A stretch of DNA of 64,000 bases from Furfurilactobacillus milii (GTDB taxonomy: Bacteria; Bacillota; Bacilli; Lactobacillales; Lactobacillaceae). The notes under the pieces were generated by a model. The model did no database searches and was not told where the DNA came from. It saw nothing but the letters and a program-made list of their open reading frames with translations. Location of the stretch: positions 1 to 64,000 of the forward strand of contig NZ_WEZQ01000027.1 in NCBI RefSeq assembly GCF_009864005.1, read 5' to 3'. A program made the translations under genes and the position numbers. Below, piece by piece: positions 46,061 to 56,063 of the stretch; positions within the stretch are counted from its first letter, which is position 1, and each line of letters begins with the position of its first letter.

Positions 46061-48226
46061 ATGGCATTAAAGGATTTAAAGGACGTCACGTATTACGATT
46101 TGAACAATGAAATTAACATTCCCGTTAACGGGCAAATTCCGTTGAACAAGGATAAGGAAGCCCTCGCTGCCTTCTTAACAGAAAATGTTGAACCCAACAC
46201 CATGAAGTTTGACTCGCTTCGCGAACGCTTTGATTACCTGCTTGATAACAATTACATTGAACGTGACTTTTTTGAAAAGTATGACTTTTCTTTTGTTGAA
46301 AAACTATATGACTATTTGAACGCTCAAAATTTTCATTTCAAGACGTTCATGGCCGCCTACAAATTTTATGCCCAGTACACACTCCGTACAAATGATAATC
46401 AACAATATTTAGAAGGCTTTATCGACCGTGTTGCAATGAATGCACTGTTCTTCGCTGATGGCGACGAACAGCTGGCTATGGACCTAGCCGATGAAATCGT
46501 CCACCAACGTTATCAACCAGCTACACCTAGTTTCTTAAACGCTGGTCGAGCTCGTCGTGGTGAATTGGTATCTTGTTTTGTCCTCCAAATGACAGATGAC
46601 ATGAATGCCATTGGCCGTGGTATAAACTCCGCTCTGCAACTGTCACGTATTGGTGGTGGCGTCGGTATTAACCTCTCAAATTTACGTGAGGCCGGCGCGC
46701 CAATCAAAGGTATCGCCAATGCTGCATCTGGTGTTGTGCCTGTTATGAAATTACTGGAGGACTCTTTCTCCTACTCTAATCAATTAGGACAACGGCAAGG
46801 TGCCGGTGTGGTTTACCTCTCCGTTTTCCACCCAGATATTATCGGCTTCCTTGGTGCCAAAAAGGAAGCTGCCGACGAAAAGGTACGGGTTAAAACACTT
46901 TCGCTTGGTGTAACCGTACCGGATAAGTTTTACCAATTAGTGGCTGCTGATGAAGATATGTACCTATTTTCACCGCAAAGCGTTGAAAAGGAATACGGCA
47001 AACCATTTTCATATGTCGATATCACTAAAGAGTATGACAATTTAGTCGCCAACCCCAACATCGCCAAAAAGAAAATTCGTGCACGAACGCTAGAAACTGA
47101 AATCAGTAAGCTTCAACAAGAATCCGGTTACCCTTACGTCGTTAACATTGATACAGCCAACTTGCATAATCCAATTGCCGGCAAAATCATCATGAGTAAC
47201 CTTTGTTCAGAGATTTTACAAGTCATGACCCCTTCTAAAATCAATAACAAACAAGAGTATGACGTTCTTGGCAAGGACGTTAGTTGTAACCTTGGCTCAA
47301 CAAACATCGTTAACTTGATGGCCTCTCCTGATTTCGGCCACTCCGTTGAGGCAATGGTTCGTGCCCTCACTTACGTCACGGACCACAGTAATATCGATGT
47401 TGTCCCTAGTGTTCAGTACGGTAACCAACAAAGTCATGCAATCGGTTTAGGTGCCATGGGATTGCACGCCTACTTTGCAAAGAACCACATGCACTATGGT
47501 GATGAAGACTCCCTCGACTTCACGAAGGTTTACTTCATGTTGCTGAATTACTGGTCACTTAAAGCATCAAACGAAATTGCTCGTGAACGCCATGAAACGT
47601 TTGCTGGGTTCGACAAATCTGACTACGCCAATGGCACCTACTTCGACAAGTACATGACGAAGGATTGGGGGCCAAGCCGTGATAAGGTGGTTGAACAGTT
47701 TAAGGGCATTTTTATCCCCACAAAGGATGACTGGGCAGCGTTGAAAGCAGATGTTATGAGGGATGGCTTGTATCACCAAAACCGGATGGCCATTGCGCCA
47801 AATGGTTCCATTTCCTACATTAATGACACAACTGCTAGTTTGAACCCCATTGTTAACCGAATTGAAGAACGTCAAGAAAAGAAAATCGGTAAGATTTACT
47901 ATCCAGCACCATATTTATCCAATGACACCCTGCCATACTATCAGTCGGCCTATGACACAGACATGCGTAAAGTAATCGACATTTATGCCACTGCGCAAGA
48001 ACACATTGATCAAGGAATGGCGTTAACTCTGTTTATGCGCTCAACGATGCCTGAAGGCCTCTATGAATGGAAAAACGGCCGCACCGACAAGATGACCACC
48101 CGTGACCTTAACATTCTGCGTAACTATGCATGGAAAAAGGGTTGTAAGTCTGTCTACTACGTTCGTACCTTTACCGACAACAACGGTGAAGTCGGTGCAA
48201 ACGAATGTGAAAGTTGCAGTATCTAG
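46061..48226 (+). CDS. nrdE: Class Ib ribonucleotide reductase, alpha subunit
   Basis: Catalytic subunit that reduces ribonucleoside diphosphates. About 721 residues. The start ATG follows CAGGGAGTGACAGAAAA. The N-terminal RNR domain, active-site cysteines (VSCFVLQM and NLCSEI), a radical-chain region PNGSISYINDT, and the C-terminal CESCSI swinging-arm pair are present. It lacks the long N-terminal ATP cone of class Ia. A short GC-rich hairpin-like sequence lies between nrdH and nrdE. Confidence 0.97.
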   Translation: MALKDLKDVTYYDLNNEINIPVNGQIPLNKDKEALAAFLTENVEPNTMKFDSLRERFDYLLDNNYIERDFFEKYDFSFVEKLYDYLNAQNFHFKTFMAAYKFYAQYTLRTNDNQQYLEGFIDRVAMNALFFADGDEQLAMDLADEIVHQRYQPATPSFLNAGRARRGELVSCFVLQMTDDMNAIGRGINSALQLSRIGGGVGINLSNLREAGAPIKGIANAASGVVPVMKLLEDSFSYSNQLGQRQGAGVVYLSVFHPDIIGFLGAKKEAADEKVRVKTLSLGVTVPDKFYQLVAADEDMYLFSPQSVEKEYGKPFSYVDITKEYDNLVANPNIAKKKIRARTLETEISKLQQESGYPYVVNIDTANLHNPIAGKIIMSNLCSEILQVMTPSKINNKQEYDVLGKDVSCNLGSTNIVNLMASPDFGHSVEAMVRALTYVTDHSNIDVVPSVQYGNQQSHAIGLGAMGLHAYFAKNHMHYGDEDSLDFTKVYFMLLNYWSLKASNEIARERHETFAGFDKSDYANGTYFDKYMTKDWGPSRDKVVEQFKGIFIPTKDDWAALKADVMRDGLYHQNRMAIAPNGSISYINDTTASLNPIVNRIEERQEKKIGKIYYPAPYLSNDTLPYYQSAYDTDMRKVIDIYATAQEHIDQGMALTLFMRSTMPEGLYEWKNGRTDKMTTRDLNILRNYAWKKGCKSVYYVRTFTDNNGEVGANECESCSI

Positions 48227-48231
48227 TAAGG

Positions 48232-48350
48232 TGAGCGTGACCAGACCGAGGTTGAATCCGAGCAACAACAAGAGATTAGTATTGTACAAGTGGTCTTTGC
48301 TTGTACGGTACTAGTCTCAGGTTGTGCACAGGATTCAGGTCTGGGAGCGC
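48232..48350 (+). repeat. Structured intergenic repeat, family B copy 3
   Basis: Well-preserved stem-loop: CCAGACC (48241-48247) with GGTCTGG (48338-48344), GAATCC with GGATTC, internal loop bearing CGAGCAACAAC and GTTGTGCACAG, AGATTAGTA with TACTAGTCT, and GTACAAG (48284-48290) with CTTGTAC (48300-48306). The ordered blocks match the copy before hprK although the stem sequences differ. It begins 5 nt after the nrdE stop, in the sense orientation, within the nrd operon. Confidence 0.85.
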
Positions 48351-48491
48351 GTTATCGCTATATAAAAGGTATGCAATAGATTTTTGAGACTATATATTTC
48401 CAAAATTCACTAATGACAAACACCCTTTCTCGTTCTACGATAATCATAATTAACTGATAGCATACAGAAACATCCGACACAGGAGGACAAT

Positions 48492-49469
48492 ATGGAAAAC
48501 GGCAATTATAAAGCCATTAACTGGAATCAAGTTTCAGATGAAATTGATAAAGCAACTTGGGAGAAACTCACTGAGCAATTCTGGCTCGACACGCGGATTC
48601 CCGTTTCAAACGACATGGATGATTGGCGCACCTTGGATGACGATCACAAATGGGTGGTCGGTCACGTCTTCGGTGGTCTAACCTTGCTGGACACGCTCCA
48701 ATCACAAGACGGTATGGCTGCACTACGTCGCGACGTTCGGACGCAACATGAAACTGCCGTTTTGAACAACATTCAGTTTATGGAATCTGTTCATGCCAAA
48801 AGTTATTCAACCATTTTTGAAACATTGAACACGCCCGATGAAATCGACGAGATTTTCGACTGGAGCGATTCTGAAGATCTACTGCAGAATAAGGCTAAAC
48901 GGATTTATACGTTGTACCACGACGATGAGAACCCACTCAAAAAGAAGATCTCCAGTGTTTTCCTAGAAACCTTCCTGTTTTACTCTGGTTTTTACACACC
49001 ACTTTATTACTTGGGTCATAACAAACTAAACAACGTTGCCGAAATCATCAAACTGATTTTGCGTGATGAATCTGTCCACGGTACTTACATTGGCTACAAG
49101 TTCCAACTAGGAATGAAAGAATTAACAGAAAACGAACAGCAGTCCTTAAAGGATTGGATGTATGACTTTCTTTATTATCTTTATGACAATGAAGAAAAAT
49201 ATACGCACCTCGTTTACGACCGTGTCGGCTGGTCGGACGATGTTTTGAAGTTCATTCGTTACAACGCCAACAAAGCACTGATGAACTTGGGTCAAGAACC
49301 TCTCTTCCCAGATACTGCTGAGGACGTTAATCCGGTCGTTATGAACGGAATTTCAACATCCACTTCTAACCACGACTTCTTTAGCCAGGTCGGAAATGGT
49401 TACCTACTAGGAAACGTAGAAGCCATGAACGACTCGGACTATGATATTGGTGGTAAGAAGAAAAATTAG
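48492..49469 (+). CDS. nrdF: Class Ib ribonucleotide reductase, beta subunit
   Basis: Radical-generating subunit with a dinuclear metal site (Mn or Fe). The 325-residue ferritin-like helical protein shows the metal ligands in ESVHAKSYSTIFETL and LRDESVHGTYIGYK. Its ATG follows CAGGAGGACAAT. The gap of 265 nt from nrdE contains the structured repeat and AT-rich sequence. No nrdI, the flavodoxin that activates the Mn form, is found near it in this window. Confidence 0.96.
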   Translation: MENGNYKAINWNQVSDEIDKATWEKLTEQFWLDTRIPVSNDMDDWRTLDDDHKWVVGHVFGGLTLLDTLQSQDGMAALRRDVRTQHETAVLNNIQFMESVHAKSYSTIFETLNTPDEIDEIFDWSDSEDLLQNKAKRIYTLYHDDENPLKKKISSVFLETFLFYSGFYTPLYYLGHNKLNNVAEIIKLILRDESVHGTYIGYKFQLGMKELTENEQQSLKDWMYDFLYYLYDNEEKYTHLVYDRVGWSDDVLKFIRYNANKALMNLGQEPLFPDTAEDVNPVVMNGISTSTSNHDFFSQVGNGYLLGNVEAMNDSDYDIGGKKKN

Positions 49470-49497
49470 TCGTTTATAGTAAAAGATGCAATGAAAT

Positions 49498-49535
49498 AAA
49501 AACCATCCTAATTTAAAGGATGGTTTTTATTTTTG
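49498..49535 (+). terminator. Terminator after nrdF
   Basis: A 12-bp perfect stem (49498-49509 with 49517-49528) followed by TATTTTT. Confidence 0.9.
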
Positions 49536-49675
49536 ATTACAGTACAATCAAACTTAATCGGAGACCCCAATTCGCTAATTACGCTATTAAACTGCAAATG
49601 AGTCATCATTTACCTTATGGTATACTGAACGCAAGTTAGTATTATGGAACATCGCTTAATTTGGAGATCGTAATT

Positions 49676-50251
49676 ATGACAAAAATCAATTCACTTTGTG
49701 TCTTTTGTGGTTCATTACCAGGAAATCACCCTGAATATTCAGTGCAAGCTGCACTGCTAGGTGGCTATTTGGCCGACCATCATATTCGCTTAATTTACGG
49801 TGGTTCTTCTGATGGTTTAATGGGCACGGTGGCAAATGCAACAATCGATGCTGGTGGTCAAGTAACTGGCATTATGCCTCGCTTCCTCAAGCGGATCAGC
49901 ACTGAAAGTAACAACTTAACGGATCTAGTAGAGGTCAGCACCATGGACGAACGTAAAGAAAAAATGCTCGCTATGTCTGATGCATTTATTGTGTTGCCTG
50001 GTGGCTTTGGGACTTTCGAAGAATTAGGCACAATGTTGTCTTGGAGCAAAATTGACATTCACACTAAACCCATCGCCCTCTTCAACATTGACCACTTTTA
50101 CGACTCTCTGTGGCAATGGTTTGTCGACGCAGCAGAATCCGAATTTTTGCCGCTTAGCGACTTAAAGTTAATGGTTAACGCTAGTTCCATTGATCAAATT
50201 TTTGACTACTTTGCAACGTTTAAACATGTGACGGCGATGCCACACGCTTAA
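49676..50251 (+). CDS. LOG family protein (TIGR00730-like nucleotide phosphoribohydrolase)
   Basis: A 191-residue Rossmann-like protein with the LOG signatures VFCGSLPGNHPEY, IYGGSSDGLMG, the MDERKEKM helix and the catalytic PGGFGTFEE motif. Members hydrolyse nucleoside 5'-monophosphates such as cytokinin riboside phosphates; many bacterial ones act on AMP-like substrates. The start is the ATG after TTGGAGATCGTAATT. It has its own region downstream of the nrdF terminator. Confidence 0.9.
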   Translation: MTKINSLCVFCGSLPGNHPEYSVQAALLGGYLADHHIRLIYGGSSDGLMGTVANATIDAGGQVTGIMPRFLKRISTESNNLTDLVEVSTMDERKEKMLAMSDAFIVLPGGFGTFEELGTMLSWSKIDIHTKPIALFNIDHFYDSLWQWFVDAAESEFLPLSDLKLMVNASSIDQIFDYFATFKHVTAMPHA

Positions 50252-50278
50252 AACCACATTTTTAAAACGAACCCAAAC

Positions 50279-50329
50279 AAAAAGGCTACTCAAGCTGACA
50301 GAAAATCCTGCCTGCTCGAGTAGCCTTTT
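50279..50329 (+). terminator. Terminator after LOG gene
   Basis: AAAGGCTACTC (50281-50291) pairs with GAGTAGCCTTT (50318-50328). A-rich and T-rich ends suggest use from both sides, including mprF on the other strand. Confidence 0.8.
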
Positions 50330-50414
50330 GTATGCTATTCGTTTAAACAAAGCTTTTGCTTTAAATAATATTATACAAATTTAGAGTTGAACGAAAATAG
50401 CGTAACTGCATGGA

Positions 50415-52997
50415 TTAATTTTTAGCATGAAAAATCAACAACCGTTTTTCTTTCTTGTTCGTCACTCGTTTGGCATTCACTACCATTGTAATCTGTAACA
50501 TGGTGAAAACCAGCGAATTTCGACGACGATAAGCAATATACTTTCCATGCCAACTAGTCACGTATTTTTCTTTGTAGTTTCTAAGTCCCTGAAACCCATA
50601 AAAACGATAGCCATATTCATAAATTAAATGTGCAATTCGTTCTTCGATAAAACTGAATCGTGAAACACCCACATTTGAAAGTGGCGCCATCCCCATATTA
50701 AAGTCCTCAAAGCCAGCCTCGGCATTGTGTTGCAATAAATGGATAAACATGACGTCCATCGTTCCAGATGGTGCATTCTTGCCATAACGCATTAAGTCAA
50801 TCGAAGAAATACCTGAATGTGTGGGCATGTTCGTCGTAAAGGCGAGAATTTTGCCTTCAGCAGAACGCATTACATAAATAGACGACTGATCTAAATAGTA
50901 ATCGTCAAAGAAGCCGAGCGAAAAACCACTTTCGTTTTGACCATCTAGCCACTCATCAGAAATTACTCGCAATTCGTGTAGCGTGTCAGCATCAAACGGC
51001 GGTTTAAGTTCTTCAAACGTAATCCCGACTCGATCAAACTTACTCATCAGATTGCGGTCTGACTTCCGTTTTTTACCTTGCATACTAAACGAAGTCAGGT
51101 TGACGAAGCCCTCCTCACCAAATTTGAAAAAGTCATATCCTTTTTCATGAAGACTCATCGTTAAATCTTCATCGATCTCGTAAAACACGATGGAATAGCC
51201 TTCTTTGTCGGCGACGTCCATAAAATTATCAATAGCCGCATCACGATATTGTTGATCACCGACTGGCTCACCCATGACAATTAAACGATCAGCCTTCTTT
51301 TGATACATGAAGAACATCTTATCTTCACCATCAACGGTGTAAAAATAAAGGAGCTTATCACGTAAGTACGCCAAATGACTGACTTCATTTCCGCCATAAG
51401 TGTCAATAACATGAGCGACACGACGCTCATCGAACGGCACCTTAAAGATTGTCGACTTCCCATTATGCATATACCAGTAGACAATCGCCAATACCACCAA
51501 CGCAATCGCAATCGCAATTAAACCGCTTAGCCAAACACGCTCGGTCGGAAACAATGCCGCTCTCGGCACATGATGCATTCGCTGATAATTAGGTGTATTG
51601 TACACGCCAACGATAATATACGTTACAAAAATACCAACAAAGCTGATGCCATCAAACAACATGGCACCCCATGAATACTCAAAGTGCTCACGATAAAACT
51701 CTTTGTGGGACAACCATAGGGCCGCCAGCACTAAGACAAGGAAAACACTCATCTTGATAGACGGGTCCTTCCACATTGTGTTCAGCGCAGCCATAATCAA
51801 CACAACTGTCGTTGGCCAAAACGCGCGTTTAACACGCGAATTAACCCCACGCGCCAAACCGATCAGTAAGAAACCCATGATGATGTTGATGGCCTGGTTA
51901 GCAAAATAAACAACGTATCCATACAAAGCGCCATAGACTTTGTTGTATTCCTGCAAGTGTGGAAAAGTTGAAACGAGGATAATCATGACACCAGAAAACC
52001 ACAAGAAAACAGTTAAAAATACGTGCGCAATGCGTTGGAATAGCTGCATCGGCAGGCCTTCAAAGGCGTGGTTAATCTTGCTACCTGTATCTTGAATGAA
52101 GAATAAAACACCGACTAAGAATGGCAAAATGTAATAAAAGATTCGGTAGAACAATAACCAAACTAGTGCATCGGCTTTACCTACACCAATAAAACCAAGC
52201 CCCGTTAGCATAAACGTATCAAACGAGCCCAAACCACCGGGGATCATGGAAACAACACCAGCAACTGAGGCAACGGCAAACATTGGTAAAACAGCTGCAA
52301 AATCAACTTTGACACCCATTAATGCCCCAATAAAAATAAAGAACAAGGCACAAAACAACCATTCAAAACTGGAACCGACCATTAATGAGAGTTGCCGTTT
52401 AAGTGTTAAGTCATTAAAAAACTCTGAATCCGTAAAGTGGGTGACTAGCATCACGGTTGGAAAGTATAGTGCGCCGCCAACCATCCAAATCCAATAGCGA
52501 GCGAACACTCCGCCAGTATGCAATACAAAAATTTGAAAGAGCGCAATCCAACAAAGCAACGATAGGCCAGTGACAAGGAACAAAGCAATTTTTGAAATTG
52601 CAAACAGAATCTGTTTGCGAGTTGCGCCCTTGCTATAGAAATTTGCTCGCAAACTTGCCCCGAGTAAGCCACCAAATCCAGCAATATTAGTGAACGTATT
52701 GACCGTCCATCCTGAACGAATAACATACCCTTTTTTAAACTTGCCAGGTAAAAATTTAACAATATTAAAATCGTAATTCAACATTGGAGTAACCGCAATA
52801 AAGCCTACGACTAACATCAGTAACAGACTAGTTGGCGTTTGCTGCGAGAATGTTTCTGCCACTTCTTGCCCACTGATTTGTTGAATGTCTCGTCCCACTT
52901 CATGAATCACATACAGCAGCACTGAGAATACAAACAGCAATCTTAGCAGCGTCATGTGACGATTTATTGCCGCCCACATTTTTCGTAAAGTTTTCAT
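50415..52997 (-). CDS. mprF: Phosphatidylglycerol lysyltransferase/flippase MprF
   Basis: Adds lysine from Lys-tRNA to phosphatidylglycerol and moves the product to the outer leaflet, lowering the envelope negative charge and protecting against cationic peptides. The 860-residue protein has about 14 transmembrane segments (residues about 15-530), with GGLLGASLRANFYSKG and IPGGLGSFDTFML in the flippase part, and a cytosolic C-terminal GNAT-fold synthase domain (about 540-850) with GEPVGD and DLMRYGKNAPSGTMD. Start ATG follows TTTGAGGGGAGTAAGGC. Single gene. Confidence 0.95.
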   Translation of the reverse strand: MKTLRKMWAAINRHMTLLRLLFVFSVLLYVIHEVGRDIQQISGQEVAETFSQQTPTSLLLMLVVGFIAVTPMLNYDFNIVKFLPGKFKKGYVIRSGWTVNTFTNIAGFGGLLGASLRANFYSKGATRKQILFAISKIALFLVTGLSLLCWIALFQIFVLHTGGVFARYWIWMVGGALYFPTVMLVTHFTDSEFFNDLTLKRQLSLMVGSSFEWLFCALFFIFIGALMGVKVDFAAVLPMFAVASVAGVVSMIPGGLGSFDTFMLTGLGFIGVGKADALVWLLFYRIFYYILPFLVGVLFFIQDTGSKINHAFEGLPMQLFQRIAHVFLTVFLWFSGVMIILVSTFPHLQEYNKVYGALYGYVVYFANQAINIIMGFLLIGLARGVNSRVKRAFWPTTVVLIMAALNTMWKDPSIKMSVFLVLVLAALWLSHKEFYREHFEYSWGAMLFDGISFVGIFVTYIIVGVYNTPNYQRMHHVPRAALFPTERVWLSGLIAIAIALVVLAIVYWYMHNGKSTIFKVPFDERRVAHVIDTYGGNEVSHLAYLRDKLLYFYTVDGEDKMFFMYQKKADRLIVMGEPVGDQQYRDAAIDNFMDVADKEGYSIVFYEIDEDLTMSLHEKGYDFFKFGEEGFVNLTSFSMQGKKRKSDRNLMSKFDRVGITFEELKPPFDADTLHELRVISDEWLDGQNESGFSLGFFDDYYLDQSSIYVMRSAEGKILAFTTNMPTHSGISSIDLMRYGKNAPSGTMDVMFIHLLQHNAEAGFEDFNMGMAPLSNVGVSRFSFIEERIAHLIYEYGYRFYGFQGLRNYKEKYVTSWHGKYIAYRRRNSLVFTMLQITMVVNAKRVTNKKEKRLLIFHAKN

Positions 52998-53155
52998 GCC
53001 TTACTCCCCTCAAAATAATCTTCTCTAGTTTACCATGCCAAACAGCAAGTAACGGTGGATTTAGACTTTTTTAAGAGTAGTTTGATGCTCAAAAGTCAAT
53101 TTTCCCAGCACCACTAGAACATTTGCTTACCACATTTAATCATTCAATAAAAGTA

Positions 53156-53184
53156 TTGTCTTCATTAGGTAATTTATATAATAT
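53156..53184 (+). promoter_or_regulatory. Predicted promoter of Ser-rich membrane protein
   Basis: TTGTCT (53156-53161) with overlapping TATAAT (53177-53182, 15-bp spacer) and TAATAT (53179-53184, 17-bp spacer). Confidence 0.55.
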
Positions 53185-53213
53185 AAACGAATCAATAGCT
53201 TTCAGGAGGAATT

Positions 53214-53927
53214 ATGCAAATATTCTTAACACTCGTTATAGCAGGCGCTTTCGGTTACGGAACCTACCGACTCTATCGTAAGCAAAACCTCAAACAATTA
53301 GTGAGATGGCCACTTATTTTATTAACTGGTTTCTTATCACTGATATTTTTAATGAGCGCATTTACTGGCAATTCTACAAAGTCGTCCACTAACAATACTT
53401 CAACGAGGAATAGTGTCCATGCTCATGTCAAACATCACAAAACTCACAAAAAAGAAGCTCATAAGTCATCAAGCAGTTCAGATGAATCATCATCAATAAG
53501 TGAATCTCAAAGCATCGCAGAGAGCGAATCTCAGAGCGCCTCAGAAAGCGAATCGATTTCTGAGAGTCAAAGTAACTCGATATCCGAAAGCCAGAGCAAT
53601 TCCATATCTGAAAGTCAGTCTATTTCTGCCAGTGAAAGTAGTTCTTTCAGTGTAAGCCAATCCATCACAGAGTCTGTGAGCGAATCAAAAAGTGCTTCGC
53701 AAGTTGCAGAACAATCACAGTCAGCGGCCCAAGCTGCCGCTGACACTCAAAGTTCCCAGCAAACATCTACTGTAGATTCTACTGCAGGACCCGTTATTGG
53801 TGATTCGCGTAGCCACATTTATCATTTGCCCGGACAAAGAGCCTATCACATCAGTCCTGCTAACGCGGTGACCTTTAACTCGGAACAAGATGCTATAAAT
53901 GCAGGTTATCGAAAGTCACTAAGATAG
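53214..53927 (+). CDS. Ser-rich membrane protein with Ada-like C-terminal domain
   Basis: A 237-residue protein of unknown function. Two hydrophobic segments (about 2-18 and 32-50) are followed by a His/Lys patch (HAHVKHHKTHKKEAHK), a low-complexity Ser/Glu/Gln region built on SESQS and SISES repeats (about 80-165), an Ala/Gln stretch, and a C-terminal region (about 190-237) with HIYHLPGQRAYHISPANAV. That last part resembles the Ada-like zinc-binding domain found on secreted nucleases and other LAB proteins, but the usual cysteine after LPG is a glutamine. Start follows CAGGAGGAATT. Single gene. Confidence 0.75.
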   Translation: MQIFLTLVIAGAFGYGTYRLYRKQNLKQLVRWPLILLTGFLSLIFLMSAFTGNSTKSSTNNTSTRNSVHAHVKHHKTHKKEAHKSSSSSDESSSISESQSIAESESQSASESESISESQSNSISESQSNSISESQSISASESSSFSVSQSITESVSESKSASQVAEQSQSAAQAAADTQSSQQTSTVDSTAGPVIGDSRSHIYHLPGQRAYHISPANAVTFNSEQDAINAGYRKSLR

Positions 53928-54107
53928 CATCTGTGCTAAAGATTTTGCGGAAGGATTGAACACTTAATTATTTTCAAATCTTCTAATTTATCTTAAAAAA
54001 GCCATCATTTAAAGTCGCTCATAACGTTAGAAAAAAAGTATTTATATCGTAGATATTAAAACACATTTTTGAGCAATCACCATATTTATATCTGTTTGCT
54101 CAAAGGA

Positions 54108-54145
54108 CAAAAAAAGCACTGATCCCAGGGATCAGTGCTTTTTAT
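54108..54145 (-). terminator. Terminator after rplL
   Basis: A perfect inverted repeat (54111-54126 with 54128-54143) with A and T tails, 16 nt past rplL. Confidence 0.9.
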
Positions 54146-54158
54146 TCAATGCATTTAA

Positions 54159-54524
54159 TTACTTGACAGTAACTGATGCACCAGCATCTTCAAGCTTAGC
54201 CTTCAAGTCGTTGGCGTCGTCTTCTGACAAGCCTTCCTTGACGTTCTTAGGAGCTGCGTCAACTAAGTCCTTAGCATCCTTCAAACCTAAGCCAGTAGCT
54301 TCACGAACGGCCTTGATGACCTTGATCTTTGATTGGCCAGCTGAGGTCAATTCAACATCAAATTCAGTCTTGGCTGCGGCGTCACCACCAGCAGCACCGG
54401 CAGCTGCAACTGGAGCAGCTGCACTAACACCGAATTCGTCTTCGATTGCTTTAACCAAGTCGTTTAATTCAACGATGGTTGCGTCTTTTAATTGATCAAC
54501 AATGCTTTGAGTATCTAAAGCCAT
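54159..54524 (-). CDS. rplL: 50S ribosomal protein L7/L12
   Basis: Stalk protein that recruits translation factors. The 121-residue protein has the N-terminal dimerisation helix, an Ala/Gly-rich hinge ([16 protein letters not shown]) and the C-terminal domain ([24 protein letters not shown]). Follows rplJ by about 106 nt, as expected. ATG follows GGAGGAAAACAATC. Confidence 0.97.
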   Translation of the reverse strand: MALDTQSIVDQLKDATIVELNDLVKAIEDEFGVSAAAPVAAAGAAGGDAAAKTEFDVELTSAGQSKIKVIKAVREATGLGLKDAKDLVDAAPKNVKEGLSEDDANDLKAKLEDAGASVTVK

Positions 54525-54630
54525 GATTGTTTTCCTCCAAATATTGGTTTTGCTGGTATTCCAGCGAATTAGTTTTACGAGTTAAGCTACATCTAATGTA
54601 TCAAACGCACCAAATGATGCATCGTCAACA

Positions 54631-55140
54631 TTAAGCAGCAGGTTCGTCATCCTTGTTGTCGGCAACTTGCTTAACAGCAAATGCGAAGCTGCGAATTGGT
54701 GATTGCAATTCGGAAGCAAGCATTGAAAGCAAGTCTTCGCGACTTGGCAACGTTGCGTAAGTGTTGATTTCATCAACAGAAGCAACCTTACCTTCCATCA
54801 TGCCACCCTTGATTTCAAGGACATCATGATCCTTGGCAAACTTGGCCAAGATCCGTGCTGGGGCGATTGAATCATCACCATTACCGAAAGCCACGGCAGT
54901 AGGTCCAACGAATGTATCGTCAAGGCCATCAATGCCGGCTTTTTCAGCAGCGCGAACTAAAACTTTGTTTTTGATAACTTCCATGGCAACGTCTGAGTCA
55001 CGTAACTGCTTACGCAAATCCGTAACTTCTTCAACCGTTAAACCACGGTAGTCAACAACAACAACTGATTTAGCAGCAGACAACTTCTTAGCAACGTCAT
55101 CAACTACAACAGCTTTTGCTGCAATCGTTTCTTTACTCAC
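54631..55140 (-). CDS. rplJ: 50S ribosomal protein L10
   Basis: Anchors the L7/L12 dimers to the 50S subunit. The 169-residue protein starts at a GTG preceded by [34 protein letters not shown] and [13 protein letters not shown] are typical. The C-terminal helix and acidic end (DNKDDEPAA) bind L12. Expression is probably controlled by the L10 leader upstream. Confidence 0.97.
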   Translation of the reverse strand: MSKETIAAKAVVVDDVAKKLSAAKSVVVVDYRGLTVEEVTDLRKQLRDSDVAMEVIKNKVLVRAAEKAGIDGLDDTFVGPTAVAFGNGDDSIAPARILAKFAKDHDVLEIKGGMMEGKVASVDEINTYATLPSREDLLSMLASELQSPIRSFAFAVKQVADNKDDEPAA

Positions 55141-55296
55141 GTTTTACACCTCCATGATTGATTTTTTACCTAAAAAAATCCCGTTGTCCTAAGACAACGG
55201 GTTCAAAGTCATTCATCACGAATTGCTTTGCCTCGGCAGGATATTAAGATAGCTGAATTAACAACTGTCACCTGAGTCTTAGGTAAAATTAATTTA
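55141..55296 (-). promoter_or_regulatory. L10 leader (autoregulatory RNA)
   Basis: The minus strand carries the conserved L10-leader features: CCTAAGACTCAGGTGACAG, then TTAATATCCTGCCGAGGC, then a terminator-like hairpin before the rplJ ribosome binding site. L10 (with L12) binds such leaders to reduce expression. Confidence 0.88.
55171..55201 (-). terminator. Attenuator hairpin in L10 leader
   Basis: CCCGTTGTC (55180-55188) pairs with GACAACGGG (55193-55201), followed on the minus strand by TTTTTTTA; part of the L10 leader switch. Confidence 0.8.
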
Positions 55297-55303
55297 CTTA
55301 AAC

Positions 55304-55332
55304 ACTATAGCAAAGCAGTGGTGCTTCGTCAA
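55304..55332 (-). promoter_or_regulatory. rplJL promoter
   Basis: TTGACG (55332-55327) and TATAGT (55309-55304) with a 17-bp spacer on the minus strand, beginning just after the rplA stop codon. Confidence 0.82.
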
Positions 55333-55340
55333 TGTTTGAT

Positions 55341-56030
55341 TTAGAAGCTTGCCAAATCGACAGCAACTGATGGGCCAAACGTTGAAGCTACTGATAAGTG
55401 TTGAACGTATGTGCCACGAACAGCGGCAGGACGTGCACGAACAATAACATCTTCGATAGCCTTAAAGTTACCGACCAATTGGTCAGCACTAAAGGATACC
55501 TTACCAATTTGAACATGAACGTTTCCGTCACGGTCAGTCCGGTAAGTAACTTGACCACCCTTAGCATCCTTAACGGCTTGCGCAACATTCATCGTTACGG
55601 TACCCGTCTTAGGGTTAGGCATCAAGCCTTTAGGTCCTAATTGACGGCCCAAACGACCTACTTTAGCCATCATGTCTGGTGTTGCAATTGCAACATCAAA
55701 GTCCAACCAACCATCAGAGATCTTTTGAACTAAATCGTCGTCACCGACTTCATCAGCACCTGCATCTTTAGCAGCTTGTGCTTGGTCACCACGAGCAAAA
55801 ACAATTACTCGTTGTATCTTACCAGTTCCGTTAGGCAAAACCATTGCCCCACGTAACTGTTGGTCTGCTTGCTTGGTGTCCAGGTTAAGCTTGAAAGCAA
55901 TCTCAACCGTTGCATCGAACTTTGCAAAGTCGATGTCTTTTACCAAGGCAACCGCGTCTTCTACGCTGTAAGCTTTAGTCTTATCAACTTGCTTAAGCGC
56001 ATCTTGGTACTTCTTGCCCTTTTTGGCCAT
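55341..56030 (-). CDS. rplA: 50S ribosomal protein L1
   Basis: Two-domain L1 stalk protein that helps E-site tRNA release and can repress its own mRNA. 229 residues, with [26 protein letters not shown]-type start, the [22 protein letters not shown] segment, and [14 protein letters not shown]-like C-terminal part. ATG follows CTAGGAGGAAAACACA. Follows rplK with a 147-nt structured spacer. Confidence 0.97.
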   Translation of the reverse strand: MAKKGKKYQDALKQVDKTKAYSVEDAVALVKDIDFAKFDATVEIAFKLNLDTKQADQQLRGAMVLPNGTGKIQRVIVFARGDQAQAAKDAGADEVGDDDLVQKISDGWLDFDVAIATPDMMAKVGRLGRQLGPKGLMPNPKTGTVTMNVAQAVKDAKGGQVTYRTDRDGNVHVQIGKVSFSADQLVGNFKAIEDVIVRARPAAVRGTYVQHLSVASTFGPSVAVDLASF

Positions 56031-56063
56031 TGTGTTTTCCTCCTAGCAAATGTGGTATGGCGA

